A DNA stretch of 64,000 bases, from NCBI GenBank assembly GCA_035762665.1, contig DASTNZ010000144.1:82137-146136 (forward strand). Direction: 5' to 3'. This DNA comes from JASLBX01 sp035762665. Its GTDB lineage: Bacteria > Actinomycetota > Actinomycetes > Jiangellales > Jiangellaceae. The notes beneath the pieces are model-generated. The model was not told the origin of the DNA. It saw only the letters and a list, made by a program, of their open reading frames with translations, and did not search any database. Below, in pieces: positions 50,703 to 59,640 of this stretch. The translations under genes were made by a program, and so were the position numbers. The first letter of the stretch is position 1, and every line of letters begins with the position of its first letter.

Positions 50703-52604
50703 ATGATCAGCAAGGTACGGCTTCGGCTCCACCACCAGACCGGCTCCGCGAAACCCGGTCCGCCGAACGAACCACCACGACCGGCGACCCCGCCACCGCC
50801 AAGCTGGCGAAGCTGGTTGTTGCCCCTCGGGATCTTGCTGACCCTTGTCCTCCTGATACTGCCCAGCCTGTTCGGCCGGTCGGCCCCATCAATGTCGTAC
50901 AGCGAGTTCCTGACCGCGGTCGAGGAAGGGCGAGTACAGGCAATCACCATCGACGACCAGGGGGCGGTTGAAGGAGAGCTGGCCGACGGCACGACATTCA
51001 CCAGCCAGGTTCCCACGGCGATCGACAGCGGCCAGCTGGAGCGTGAGCTCCAGTCGAAAGACATCGAGATAACCGCAACTCAGAGCGGCGGCTTTTTTCT
51101 CTCGATCCTGGCCAGCTTCCTGCCGCTACTCATCCTCATCGGGCTGTTCGTGTGGCTCGGCCGGCAGACCCAACGCTCGCTGGCCGGTGGGATAGGCGGG
51201 TTCGGCCGATCCAGAGCCAAGATCATCGAGGCCGAGCGGCCAACCACCAGCTTCGACGACGTGGCCGGATACGAGGGCGTCAAGCAGGAGGTCGCCGAAG
51301 TGGTGGACTTCCTCCGTCACCCCGAGCGGTACTTCGCGGCCGGAGCCAAAGGACCCAAGGGCGTGATCATGATTGGGCCGCCGGGCACTGGCAAGACGCT
51401 GATCGCCCGCGCGGTAGCTGGTGAGGCCGAGGTGCCGTTCCTGTCAGTCACCGGGTCGGCATTCGTCGAGATGTTCGTGGGCGTGGGCGCCTCGCGGGTC
51501 CGCGACCTGTTCACCGAGGCCCGAAAGCGCGCCCCGTCGATCATCTTCATCGACGAGATCGACGCCATCGGTGGCCGTCGCGGTGGGCCCGTGCTGGGCG
51601 GTCATGACGAGCGTGAGCAGACCCTCAACCAACTCCTGGCGGAGATGGATGGCTTTGACCCGAACGCAGGGATCGTCGTCCTGGCCGCGACGAACCGGCC
51701 CGACACGCTGGATCCTGCTCTGTTGCGTCCGGGCCGGTTCGACCGGCAGGTCACGGTTCCGTTGCCGAACCAGTCCGAGCGGGCGGCGATCCTGGCCGTG
51801 CATGCCCGCGGGAAGGTCCTGGCAGACGACGTCCGACTAGACGTTACAGCGCGAGCCACGCCGGGGTTCTCCGGTGCAGACCTCGCCAACCTCGTCAACG
51901 AGGCCGCGATCAACGCCGTCCGGGTCGGCCGGACGATCATCAACGCTCAGGACCTCGACTCTGCCCGGGACCGAGTGCTGCTGGGCCGCCGTGAAACATC
52001 TAACGCCTTGCTGCCCGAGGAACGGCATGCCGTCGCCGTACACGAATCCGGGCACGCGTTGCTGGCAGCCCTGTGCGAGCACGCCGACCCGGTAGCGAAG
52101 GTGACGATCCTTCCCGCCGGCATGGCCCTCGGCGCCACCGAGCAGCTCCCCGAGGCTGAGCGCCACCTCTACACCGAGGGCTACCTCACCGATCTTCTCG
52201 CCGTTCGGCTGGGTGGCCGCGCCGCCGAACTCGTCGTGTTCGGCCAAGGCAGCACCGGAGCTACCAACGACCTCACTGAAGCCACCCAAATCGCCACCCG
52301 CATGGTGCGCGAATTCGGCCTGTCCAAGACGCTGGGACCGGTGGGCTACGCCACCGGCGGCCCCAAATACCTCGGCGAGACAACCGAGGATCTCCTCAGA
52401 AGACCGTACTCGGAACACACTCAGCGGATCGTCGACGAAGAGGTCGCGCGCCTCGTTCGTGAGGCAGAGCACCGTGCGGTCGATCTGCTCCGCGAACACC
52501 GCCCAGCCCTCGACCGGCTCGCCGAGACCCTGCAAGAACAGGAAACAATCGACGGGTCCGTCGTCCTGGACGTCCTTAGAGCCGAACAGACGGCCGTCAG
52601 ATAG
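50703..52604 (+). CDS. FtsH-family membrane AAA+ zinc protease
   Basis: The protein has 633 residues: a helix at about 38-56, the extracytoplasmic FtsH_ext region, a second helix (about 130-150), the AAA+ domain (Walker A GPPGTGKT, Walker B IIFIDEIDAI, SRH ATNRPDTLDPALLRPGRFDRQ) and an M41 peptidase with HESGH. It is shorter at the C-terminus than housekeeping actinobacterial FtsH (~660-770) and has a Pro-rich start, so it may be a second, stress-related copy. The start at ATG 50703 has no good Shine-Dalgarno. Confidence 0.92.
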   Translation: MISKVRLRLHHQTGSAKPGPPNEPPRPATPPPPSWRSWLLPLGILLTLVLLILPSLFGRSAPSMSYSEFLTAVEEGRVQAITIDDQGAVEGELADGTTFTSQVPTAIDSGQLERELQSKDIEITATQSGGFFLSILASFLPLLILIGLFVWLGRQTQRSLAGGIGGFGRSRAKIIEAERPTTSFDDVAGYEGVKQEVAEVVDFLRHPERYFAAGAKGPKGVIMIGPPGTGKTLIARAVAGEAEVPFLSVTGSAFVEMFVGVGASRVRDLFTEARKRAPSIIFIDEIDAIGGRRGGPVLGGHDEREQTLNQLLAEMDGFDPNAGIVVLAATNRPDTLDPALLRPGRFDRQVTVPLPNQSERAAILAVHARGKVLADDVRLDVTARATPGFSGADLANLVNEAAINAVRVGRTIINAQDLDSARDRVLLGRRETSNALLPEERHAVAVHESGHALLAALCEHADPVAKVTILPAGMALGATEQLPEAERHLYTEGYLTDLLAVRLGGRAAELVVFGQGSTGATNDLTEATQIATRMVREFGLSKTLGPVGYATGGPKYLGETTEDLLRRPYSEHTQRIVDEEVARLVREAEHRAVDLLREHRPALDRLAETLQEQETIDGSVVLDVLRAEQTAVR

Positions 52605-52610
52605 GGCGTG

Positions 52611-52647
52611 CCACAGCACCGCCGTCGGCGGAACGGTCGAACCGTGG
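52611..52647 (+). terminator. ftsH 3' compound hairpin
   Basis: CCGCC-GTC-GGCGG (52619-52631) and CGGT-CGA-ACCG (52634-52644) are nested in an outer CCAC/GTGG pair, just after the ftsH stop at 52604. The remainder of the gap, 52648-52989, holds no convincing gene; a strong AGGAGG precedes the next gene. Confidence 0.5.
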
Positions 52648-52989
52648 TGAGAAGAGGCAGGTGGCGTGACGCAACCTCTGTGCTACATCGTCGACTGCGC
52701 ACTGCCGCGGGTGTGGTGGGACCAAGGGCCCTTGTCCGCCGGGAGCGTTCGACTTAGCGTCAACTCGGGAGGTCTTCGATGGCGGGGCTTCGATGATTTT
52801 GACCTCGAACGGCAGATTCGTCCTGCTGCCAGCCGGCCTGGTAGATGCTGCGCGTGGCCAGGTTGGCACGTGGTCGCCTGCTCGCTCGGGCGCGGCGCCC
52901 GACCGTACGCCTCGAACCTGCCCGCGTACTTCAACCTCTGTTAGCGCTGCTCACATCGGAGCAGCATCGTTTGTGGGAAGGAGGACGGT

Positions 52990-53991
52990 ATGACCGCCAC
53001 CGAAGCAGAACGTACGCTCGATGCGTCGGTCCGGGTCGAGCTCTATCGCACGATGGTGCTCTGCCGTACGTTCGAGGATGCAATCCTGCGGGAGTACCAC
53101 GCGGACAAGAAGCCGGCGTTCGACATTGGTGCCGGCTTGGTGCCCGGTGAGATGCACCTGTCCAGTGGGCAGGAACCGGTAGCGGCCGGTGTCTGCGCCC
53201 ACCTGACGGCGGACGACGCGCTCACCGCCACGCACCGTCCACACCATCTCGCCATCGCACACGGCATCGACCTCCGGAAGCTGGCCGCGGAGATCTTCGG
53301 CAGGGAAACCGGGCTTGGCCGCGGCCGGGGTGGGCACATGCACCTGTTCGACCCAGCAACCCACTTCTCCTGCTCGGGGATCATCGCCGAGGGTTACCCG
53401 CCGGCGTTGGGCCAGGCGTTCGCCTTCAAACGCCAGGGAACCGATCACATTGCGGTCGCGGTCACCGGTGAGGGCGCGGCCAACCAGGGCGCCTTCCACG
53501 AGTCGCTGAATCTGGCCGCATTGTGGAAGTTGCCGGTCGTCTTCGTGGTGGAAGACAACGACTGGGGCATCTCCGTGCCACGCAACGCGTCCACCGCGAT
53601 CGGCTCCAATGCCGACCGAGCAAGCGGTTACGGCATCCCGGGCGAGCGGATAGAGGACAACGACGTCGAAGCGGTCTACGATGCCGCCGCTCGTGCCGTC
53701 GCGCGGGCTCGGGCCGGTGAAGGACCGTCGCTGATTGAGGTACATACGGTCCGGCTGTTGGGCCATTTCGAAGGCGACGCCCAGGGATACCGCGACGACC
53801 TGACTGGCATCGAAGGACGTGATCCGATTCCGCGGTACGAGACGACCCTGCGCGATAAGGGTCTGCTCGGCGAGGGCGAGGTGGCTCGCATCCGCGAGGA
53901 AGCCCGCTCGAGAGTCGAGGACGCCATCACCTTCGCCAAGGACAGCCCGGAGCCCGACCCGGCCACGGCATCGTCCTACGTGTTCGCCTGA
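52990..53991 (+). CDS. 2-oxoacid (pyruvate/acetoin-type) dehydrogenase E1 alpha
   Basis: This 333-residue E1 alpha resembles PdhA/AcoA: RGGHMHLFD, GIIAEGYPPALGQAFA and the thiamine-diphosphate motif TGEGAANQGAFHESLN (first Asp of GDG replaced by Glu) with EDNDWGISVP. It should decarboxylate a 2-oxoacid or cleave acetoin. It is followed by E1 beta and a free lipoyl domain. A strong GGAGGAC lies before ATG 52990. Confidence 0.9.
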   Translation: MTATEAERTLDASVRVELYRTMVLCRTFEDAILREYHADKKPAFDIGAGLVPGEMHLSSGQEPVAAGVCAHLTADDALTATHRPHHLAIAHGIDLRKLAAEIFGRETGLGRGRGGHMHLFDPATHFSCSGIIAEGYPPALGQAFAFKRQGTDHIAVAVTGEGAANQGAFHESLNLAALWKLPVVFVVEDNDWGISVPRNASTAIGSNADRASGYGIPGERIEDNDVEAVYDAAARAVARARAGEGPSLIEVHTVRLLGHFEGDAQGYRDDLTGIEGRDPIPRYETTLRDKGLLGEGEVARIREEARSRVEDAITFAKDSPEPDPATASSYVFA

Positions 53992-54001
53992 GGAGGTCAC
54001 C

Positions 54002-55048
54002 GTGACTGTCATGGAAACCCAGAGCACCGACACCGCCGGCACCCGGCGGCTCACCACCGCAAAGGCGATGGTGGAGGGCATCGCGCAGGAGATGGAGCGC
54101 GACCCGTCCGTCGTCTACCTGGGCGAGGACGTCGGCAAGTACGGCGGCATCTTCAGCTCGACGGCCGGTCTTCTCGATCGTTTTGGTGAAGACCGCGTGC
54201 TGGACACCCCGATCTCGGAAACCGCGTTCATCGGGCTGGCAATCGGGGCGGCGGTCGAGGGTATGCGCCCAATCGCCGAGCTGATGTTCGTCGACTTCTT
54301 CGGTGTCTGCATGGATCAGATCTACAACCACATGGCGAAGATTCACTTCGAGTCTGGCGGTGCCGTAAAGGTGCCAATGGTGCTCACGACAGCCGTCGGA
54401 GGCGGCTACTCCGACGCGGCTCAGCACTCGCAATGCCTGTGGGGCACGTTCGCGCACCTTCCGGGCATGAAGGTCGTGACCCCGAGCACACCGCACGACG
54501 CCAAGGGCCTGATCATCTCGGCTATCCGCGACGACAACCCGGTCGTGTACATGTTCCACAAGGGCGTGATGGGGCTGCCATGGATGGCCAAGAACCCGCG
54601 GGCCACCGACGTGGTTCCGGAGGATCCCTATGAGGTGCCGATCGGCAAGGCCAGGATCGCCCGGGAGGGCAGGGACGTCACGGTCGCGTCGGTGTCGCTC
54701 TCGGTGCATCACGCGATGGACGTGGCGGACCAGTTGGCTGCCGACGGAGGCATCGACGCCGAGGTCATCGACTTGCGCAGCCTGAAACCGCTCGACAGGG
54801 AGGCGATCCTGACGTCGGTGGCCAAGACGGGCCGGCTGGTCGTGGTCGATGAGGACTACCTCTCCTACGGACTGTCTGGGGAGGTCGTCGCCACGGTCAC
54901 TGACGTCGATCCCGGCATGCTGCGCGCGCCCGTGGCCCGTGTCGCCGTCCCGGACGTGCCGATTCCGTACGCTCGGTCGCTGGAGTACACGGTGCTCCCG
55001 ACCCGAAACCGGATCGAGGAAGCCATCCACCGGGTGGTGAAGGGATGA
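54002..55048 (+). CDS. 2-oxoacid (pyruvate/acetoin-type) dehydrogenase E1 beta
   Basis: The protein has 348 residues. YLGEDVGKYGGIFSSTAGL, DTPISETAFIGLAIGAAVEGMRPIAELMFVDFFG and VIDLRSLKPLDREAI mark the E1 beta fold. GTG 54002 with GGAGG 5 nt upstream is chosen; ATG 54011 is in frame. The stop overlaps the lipoyl gene (ATGA). Confidence 0.9.
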   Translation: MTVMETQSTDTAGTRRLTTAKAMVEGIAQEMERDPSVVYLGEDVGKYGGIFSSTAGLLDRFGEDRVLDTPISETAFIGLAIGAAVEGMRPIAELMFVDFFGVCMDQIYNHMAKIHFESGGAVKVPMVLTTAVGGGYSDAAQHSQCLWGTFAHLPGMKVVTPSTPHDAKGLIISAIRDDNPVVYMFHKGVMGLPWMAKNPRATDVVPEDPYEVPIGKARIAREGRDVTVASVSLSVHHAMDVADQLAADGGIDAEVIDLRSLKPLDREAILTSVAKTGRLVVVDEDYLSYGLSGEVVATVTDVDPGMLRAPVARVAVPDVPIPYARSLEYTVLPTRNRIEEAIHRVVKG

Positions 55049-55278
55049 CCGACGTGCCGTTCCCGGCGGTGGCGGACAAGGGCCCGGGTTCGGAGGGCGT
55101 GGTCTCCACGTGGTTCGTCCGCGATGGTGACATCGTGACGATGGACCAGCTCATCGCCGAGATCCAGGTCGACAAGGTGGCCGCGGAGGTCCCTGCCCCG
55201 GCGGCGGGGACCATCCGGCTGCTCGTACCTGAGGAAGCCGTGGTCAAGCAGGGTGATGTGATCGCTCGCATTGAGTGA
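55045..55278 (+). CDS. Free-standing lipoyl (biotinyl-lipoyl) domain protein
   Basis: This 77-residue protein is a single lipoyl domain with the lipoylation Lys K44 in QVDKVAAEV and the GxxV turns around it. It has no linker, E3-binding or acyltransferase core, so it is an isolated carrier. It would accept the acyl group from the E1 pair encoded directly upstream; a catalytic E2 core must come from elsewhere, for example the bkd E2. Confidence 0.85.
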   Translation: MTDVPFPAVADKGPGSEGVVSTWFVRDGDIVTMDQLIAEIQVDKVAAEVPAPAAGTIRLLVPEEAVVKQGDVIARIE

Positions 55279-56475
55279 ATGAGCAACGTGCAGCATCGCA
55301 TGTCGGTCGACGAGGTCCGCAGACGGCTGCTGAAAAAACAGAAGCTGACCGACGATGGAGCCGCCGACGTAGTCGCAGTCTGCGATGACCTCGTCGGGCT
55401 GCATGCAACCGGAACGACGAGTCCGTACTTGCAGGTGTTCGCCCGGTTGCCGGGCTTCCGCCGTGCCGACCTGGAAGATGCGCTCTACCGGGACCGTTCA
55501 CTCGCGCGGGTTCGGTGTATGCGGGGGACGGTATTCATCGTGTCGAGGTCGATGTTGCCCATCGTGATGGCCGCGACGCGGCGCATCGTCGAGCCACTGT
55601 CAACTCGTTTTCTGGCGAGCGTCGGGGTGACTGAGAACGAATACCTCGCCCTCGCCGCGCGCATCGAGGCCGTCTTGGACTCGTCTGACCACGCCCTCAC
55701 TGCCGGACAACTGCGCCAACACATGCGTGCCGATCAGAGCCTGTCAAGAGTGGTCAATCTGATGTGCGATCAGGGGCGGCTCGTGCGCGATCGGCCAGTT
55801 GGCAGTTGGAAGAGCCGCACGTTCACCTACCGACGATTCCACGACGCCGTTCCCAATATCGTCCCTATCGCCGAGGACGAGGCAGTCCGCCAGATCGCCT
55901 CGCTCTACATCCGGTCCTACGGGCCGGTCACGTTGTCTGACCTGGCGTGGTGGTCGGGGCTGGGCCTGCGGCCGATGCAACAGGTGGTGGAGGAACTGGG
56001 CGACGTCGTACAGATCGACATCGATGGGAATGGATCAGTCTGGTTGGCCCACACCGACGATCTCGCCACCATCATTTCGCCGGATATTGAGCCAACCGCG
56101 CCTGTTGTGCGCTTGCTTCCGGAGCTCGACCCGTTCCTAATGGGCCGCTACGACCGGCACCTGTTCTTCGATCAGGCGTTCGTGGACTACATCACGGATC
56201 GCGCTGGCAACGTGACGTCCACGGTGATGATCGACGGGCGAGTCGTGGGTGTGTGGGATGTCGCCGAGACGCCCACACCGGCAGTGGGGGTCCACCTGTT
56301 CGACCCGGAGCAGCCCGGTTACGCGCAGGTGCACGAGCAGGCCGCTCGGGTAGCTCAGTTCTGGTTCAACAGAGAGGTGCCCATAGTTGAGGTATCTACA
56401 ATGCCGTCGTTGAAAAGCCGTTCCGCGGGCGGCTTTCTGTCCCCATTGGCCAAGGACAACACGACTACCGGATGA
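55279..56475 (+). CDS. Winged-helix DNA-binding domain protein (HTH_42 / AlkX-type)
   Basis: The protein has 398 residues. DDLVGLHATGTTSPYLQVFARL and DLEDALYRDRSLARVRCMRGTVFIVS, then LPELDPFLMGRYDRHLFFD, are hallmarks of the HTH_42 superfamily. Family members include the AlkZ/YcaQ DNA glycosylases, but the AlkZ QxQ loop is not evident, so the glycosylase role is doubtful. It starts at ATG 55279, directly after the lipoyl stop. Confidence 0.8.
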   Translation: MSNVQHRMSVDEVRRRLLKKQKLTDDGAADVVAVCDDLVGLHATGTTSPYLQVFARLPGFRRADLEDALYRDRSLARVRCMRGTVFIVSRSMLPIVMAATRRIVEPLSTRFLASVGVTENEYLALAARIEAVLDSSDHALTAGQLRQHMRADQSLSRVVNLMCDQGRLVRDRPVGSWKSRTFTYRRFHDAVPNIVPIAEDEAVRQIASLYIRSYGPVTLSDLAWWSGLGLRPMQQVVEELGDVVQIDIDGNGSVWLAHTDDLATIISPDIEPTAPVVRLLPELDPFLMGRYDRHLFFDQAFVDYITDRAGNVTSTVMIDGRVVGVWDVAETPTPAVGVHLFDPEQPGYAQVHEQAARVAQFWFNREVPIVEVSTMPSLKSRSAGGFLSPLAKDNTTTG

Positions 56476-56609
56476 CCTTGACTACCCAGGATCGGCACTC
56501 GTGTGTTCACCCGCCGACGTGCGGACTGAGGCGGAGTATGAGTTTGGGGCGCCAAGACAGCTGGCGGTCAGATGCGCAGGTCGCCCAGCGGAGGACGGTA
56601 TGGCCGAGG

Positions 56610-58748
56610 TCACCGCTCCATTTTCGCGTACGGACGCTCGACCGGTTCCTCCGCTGGTGCGGGTCGAGCCAGCCGGCTTGGCCACCAGAACCAGCGGCCG
56701 ACGTCCATTGCGAGCGCGGGGACGAGGATCGACCGGACAAGGAAGGTATCCAGCAGCACTCCCAGCGACACCAGCACTCCGAGCTGGACCAGGAGCACAA
56801 GTGGTAGGAAGGCCAGCACGCTGAACGTTGCGGCGAGTACGAGACCCGCGCTGGAGATGACCGCGCCGGTCACCGCCAACCCTCGCACGATGCCTTCCCG
56901 GTGAGCATCTCGGCGGTCGTGACGCTTGACCTCTTCGCGGACCCGGGAGATCAGGAAGATGTTGTAGTCCACTCCGAGCGTGACCAGGAACAGGAACCCG
57001 ATCAGCATCAGCTGGCTGTCGACGGCCGGGAAGTCGAACACGTGGGTGAAAAGCAGCCAGCTGGCGCCCAGCGCGGCGAAGTAGGACAACACCACCGTGG
57101 CGATCAGCAGCAGCGGCGCGACCAGTGCCCGCAGCAGCAACAGCAGCACGGTGAACACCACGACCAGCACCAGCGGGATGACGACCTGTCGGTCATGTTC
57201 CTGCGCCTGGTCCTGGTCCATCGTGCTGGCCGTGCTGCCGCCAACCATGGCGTCGGCGCCGGGGACGGCACGAGTCGCCGTGCGGATTCGGTCTACCGTC
57301 GCCTCGGCCGCCGGGCTGTCCGACGGGTCCGCTAGCACGGCGTACACCATGATCAGCTCACCGTCGGTGGACAGTGTCTCCTGACTGATCTCGGCGACGC
57401 CATCGACGTCCCTCAGCGCGGAAGTCACATCGGCCGCGGCAGGTGCGTCTGCGATCACCTGGACGGGACGGCTCTGCCCCGCCGGGTAGTGCGCGGCCAG
57501 CAACCGTTCGCCGGCCAACGAGTCGGGCGTGGTAGTGACGATGTTCTCTTCGTCCAGGCCCGTCTCGAGGGCGACAACGCCGAACGCGAGGACGCCAAGG
57601 GCCAGCACAGCACCGACCCAGACCCTCCGCGGCCGTCTCGCGACTCCATCACCGATCCGGCCCCACACAGACCGACTCGCGGTCCGCGCGCCGCCGTGGC
57701 GTGGCACAACTGGCCAGAATACCCACCTCCCGCTGATCACGAGGAGCGCGGGAAGCAGAGTGATCATGGTGGCTAGACCTGCGAGGATGCTGATCGCGGC
57801 TGCGGGCCCGAGGGTGTAGTTGAAGCCCATGTCTGCGGCCAGCAGGCACAGCAGCCCCAGCGCCGTGGTTGCGGCAGAGGCCGCGATCGCGGGCCCGGCC
57901 CGGCGCAGCGCCACGGCCATCGCAACGTGCCGGTCAGGCTCGCGACGCAGCTCCTCCCGGTAGCGGGCCAGCAGCAGGAGCGCATAGTCGGTACTGACGC
58001 CGAACACGAGCACGGCCAGGATGCTCGCACTGCCAGAGCTCACGGCCAGCCCAGCGTGCTTGGCAAGCAGGTAGATCGCTGCATTGGCGAGCTGGAGCGC
58101 CAAGAACGCATTCAGCAGCGGCAGCACCCATAGCACCGGGCTGCGATAGATGATCAACAGTAACGCGGCGACCACGGCCGCGGCAACCAGCAGGGCAGTG
58201 GTGTCGATACCGCTGAGCGCCTCGCTGACATCCAGCCCAATACCCGCAGGGCCGGTCAGCTTGGCCTCCAGCCCGGCTGGCAGGTTCTCACCGGCCGACG
58301 TCCGGACCTGCGAGGCATCCTCGGTCACCGTGCTGGAATCGAACGGGACCGCCAACAGCAGCGCCTGGCCGTCGTCAGACGGCTGGGTTGGCGGGATCGG
58401 CTGCACGGCGAAACGCTTGAACGCGAGCCGGTCAGCGTCGACCTTGGCGCGGTCGTCCGCGGTGAGACCGCTCTCCCGGACGTACACGACGACGCCGGTC
58501 GTCACGTTCGCGTCCGGGAACCGGTCAACGAGCTCGGCGACGCGGGTGGACTCGGCTGCGCGGGGCAGCTCTGCGGTGCTGTTGTCCTCAACAACACCGG
58601 ACAACCGGCTGGCGAGCGGGAAGGCCACCACGATGATCGCGACCCACATCGCGAGGACCAGCCACTTGCCCGTACGTCCCGCGGGAAGCCCAGTGATGTG
58701 GGCCGCCAGCCTGGCAATCGAATCGGCGAGCTTGCTCGAGGGCATCAT
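56610..58748 (-). CDS. MMPL/RND-family transporter
   Basis: The protein has 712 residues and twelve helices in two halves. The GxxxDY-type motifs of MMPL are visible: FGVSTDYALLLLARYREEL (helix 4) and LGVDYNIFLISRVREEV (helix 10), with RRAGPAIAASAATTALG and VISSAGLVLAATFSVLA. It exports lipids or hydrophobic compounds using the proton gradient. ATG 58748 with AAGGAG about 9 nt upstream is chosen over a longer frame. The regulator gene lies upstream. Confidence 0.9.
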   Translation of the reverse strand: MMPSSKLADSIARLAAHITGLPAGRTGKWLVLAMWVAIIVVAFPLASRLSGVVEDNSTAELPRAAESTRVAELVDRFPDANVTTGVVVYVRESGLTADDRAKVDADRLAFKRFAVQPIPPTQPSDDGQALLLAVPFDSSTVTEDASQVRTSAGENLPAGLEAKLTGPAGIGLDVSEALSGIDTTALLVAAAVVAALLLIIYRSPVLWVLPLLNAFLALQLANAAIYLLAKHAGLAVSSGSASILAVLVFGVSTDYALLLLARYREELRREPDRHVAMAVALRRAGPAIAASAATTALGLLCLLAADMGFNYTLGPAAAISILAGLATMITLLPALLVISGRWVFWPVVPRHGGARTASRSVWGRIGDGVARRPRRVWVGAVLALGVLAFGVVALETGLDEENIVTTTPDSLAGERLLAAHYPAGQSRPVQVIADAPAAADVTSALRDVDGVAEISQETLSTDGELIMVYAVLADPSDSPAAEATVDRIRTATRAVPGADAMVGGSTASTMDQDQAQEHDRQVVIPLVLVVVFTVLLLLLRALVAPLLLIATVVLSYFAALGASWLLFTHVFDFPAVDSQLMLIGFLFLVTLGVDYNIFLISRVREEVKRHDRRDAHREGIVRGLAVTGAVISSAGLVLAATFSVLAFLPLVLLVQLGVLVSLGVLLDTFLVRSILVPALAMDVGRWFWWPSRLARPAPAEEPVERPYAKMER

Positions 58749-58786
58749 GGAGTGCTCTCCTTCTCGTGGAGGTGCGTGCTGTGAGA

Positions 58787-58855
58787 CCACGCCTAGCGGC
58801 GTGGTGGTGCGGCTTCCGATGCCTGGGTCGTCGAATGGCAGTTCGGCGACCCAGG
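58787..58855. other. Two hairpins between the regulator and MMPL genes
   Basis: CCACGCC-TAGC-GGCGTGG (58787-58804) and CCTGGGTCG (58822-58830) with CGACCCAGG (58847-58855) lie in the 143-nt gap. They could act as an attenuator or separate the two transcripts; no T-run is present. Confidence 0.4.
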
Positions 58856-58891
58856 TTCTGTCTCGTGCTGGTGGCTCCTTGGATCTGTCGG

Positions 58892-59509
58892 TCACTCCAT
58901 TGGTCCGCCGCCTTCCTCAGAGCTTGGGGTCGGCTCGATGGCGGGAAAGGCGATGAATCGGGTGAGCACCGCACGCGCGCCAGGCGGAGTGTCCTCGTCC
59001 GAGCGCCGGTACCGGTTGAGCAGCGCGATGTACTCCTCGAAGAACTCCAGCAGCTCCTCCAAGGTCACCCGGATCGAGCCACGCGAGTAGGGCAATGCGT
59101 CCCCCCAATCACCCAGCTCTTCGCGATAGAGCTGGAAACGGGCGAATTCCTCAAGATCCGTGGCGAACTCGAGCCGGTTCAATTCGTCCATCGCGGCTCG
59201 CATCTCCGGACTCTGTTCGCTGCGGCGGGGAAAGCGCAGATCCACCCGCCGTGCCCGCCACCACCGCTCCCTGCCGTGCGACCGCACGGACAGCTCGTCT
59301 TCCGGCACTTCCTCGATCAGTCCGTGTGCGGATAGCTGCCGCAAGTGATAACTCGTCGCGCCGGTGTTCAATCCCATCACGCGTGCCAGGGACGTGGCCG
59401 TGGCAGGACCTTTGCGCAGGACCTGCGCGATCCGGTAGCGCAGCGGATGCGCCAGGAGCCTAAGCGTGTCGATGTCCGCGACCTGCCGCTGCGTCCGTTC
59501 CGTGGCCAT
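58892..59509 (-). CDS. ArsR/HTH-type transcription regulator
   Basis: The protein has 205 residues. A winged helix (LRLLAHPLRYRIAQVLRKGPATATSLARVMGLNTGATSYHLRQLSAHGLIEEV) is followed by a helical, charged C-terminal half. This is the ArsR_2/YdfG-like type without a metal-binding Cys set. It probably controls the MMPL gene downstream. ATG 59509 is chosen; the in-frame ATG 59578 lies within the repeat-bearing promoter. Confidence 0.85.
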   Translation of the reverse strand: MATERTQRQVADIDTLRLLAHPLRYRIAQVLRKGPATATSLARVMGLNTGATSYHLRQLSAHGLIEEVPEDELSVRSHGRERWWRARRVDLRFPRRSEQSPEMRAAMDELNRLEFATDLEEFARFQLYREELGDWGDALPYSRGSIRVTLEELLEFFEEYIALLNRYRRSDEDTPPGARAVLTRFIAFPAIEPTPSSEEGGGPME

Positions 59510-59537
59510 GAACACATGATAAGGACTTGCACGTACT

Positions 59538-59558
59538 CTTTGCAAGCTTTCTTTGCAA
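59538..59558. promoter_or_regulatory. Direct repeats CTTTGCAA, candidate operator of the ArsR-type regulator
   Basis: CTTTGCAA occurs at 59538-59545 and 59551-59558, 13 bp apart, 29-49 bp upstream of the regulator start, in an AT-rich patch unusual for this genome. An autoregulatory operator or promoter core is likely. Confidence 0.4.
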
Positions 59559-59640
59559 ACTTCTTGTGTAAGTTTCATGGCCCCGCTTGATGCCTCAGGC
59601 TGGCTGTGCGCCTGGTTCGTCCTCGGCAGTCTGGTCTGGT

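Noticed and set aside
52666..52944. 92-codon frame in the ftsH / E1 alpha gap
   Set aside because: Sequence rich in Cys, Trp and Arg without domain or ribosome site; an antisense frame of similar length also exists, which suggests chance.
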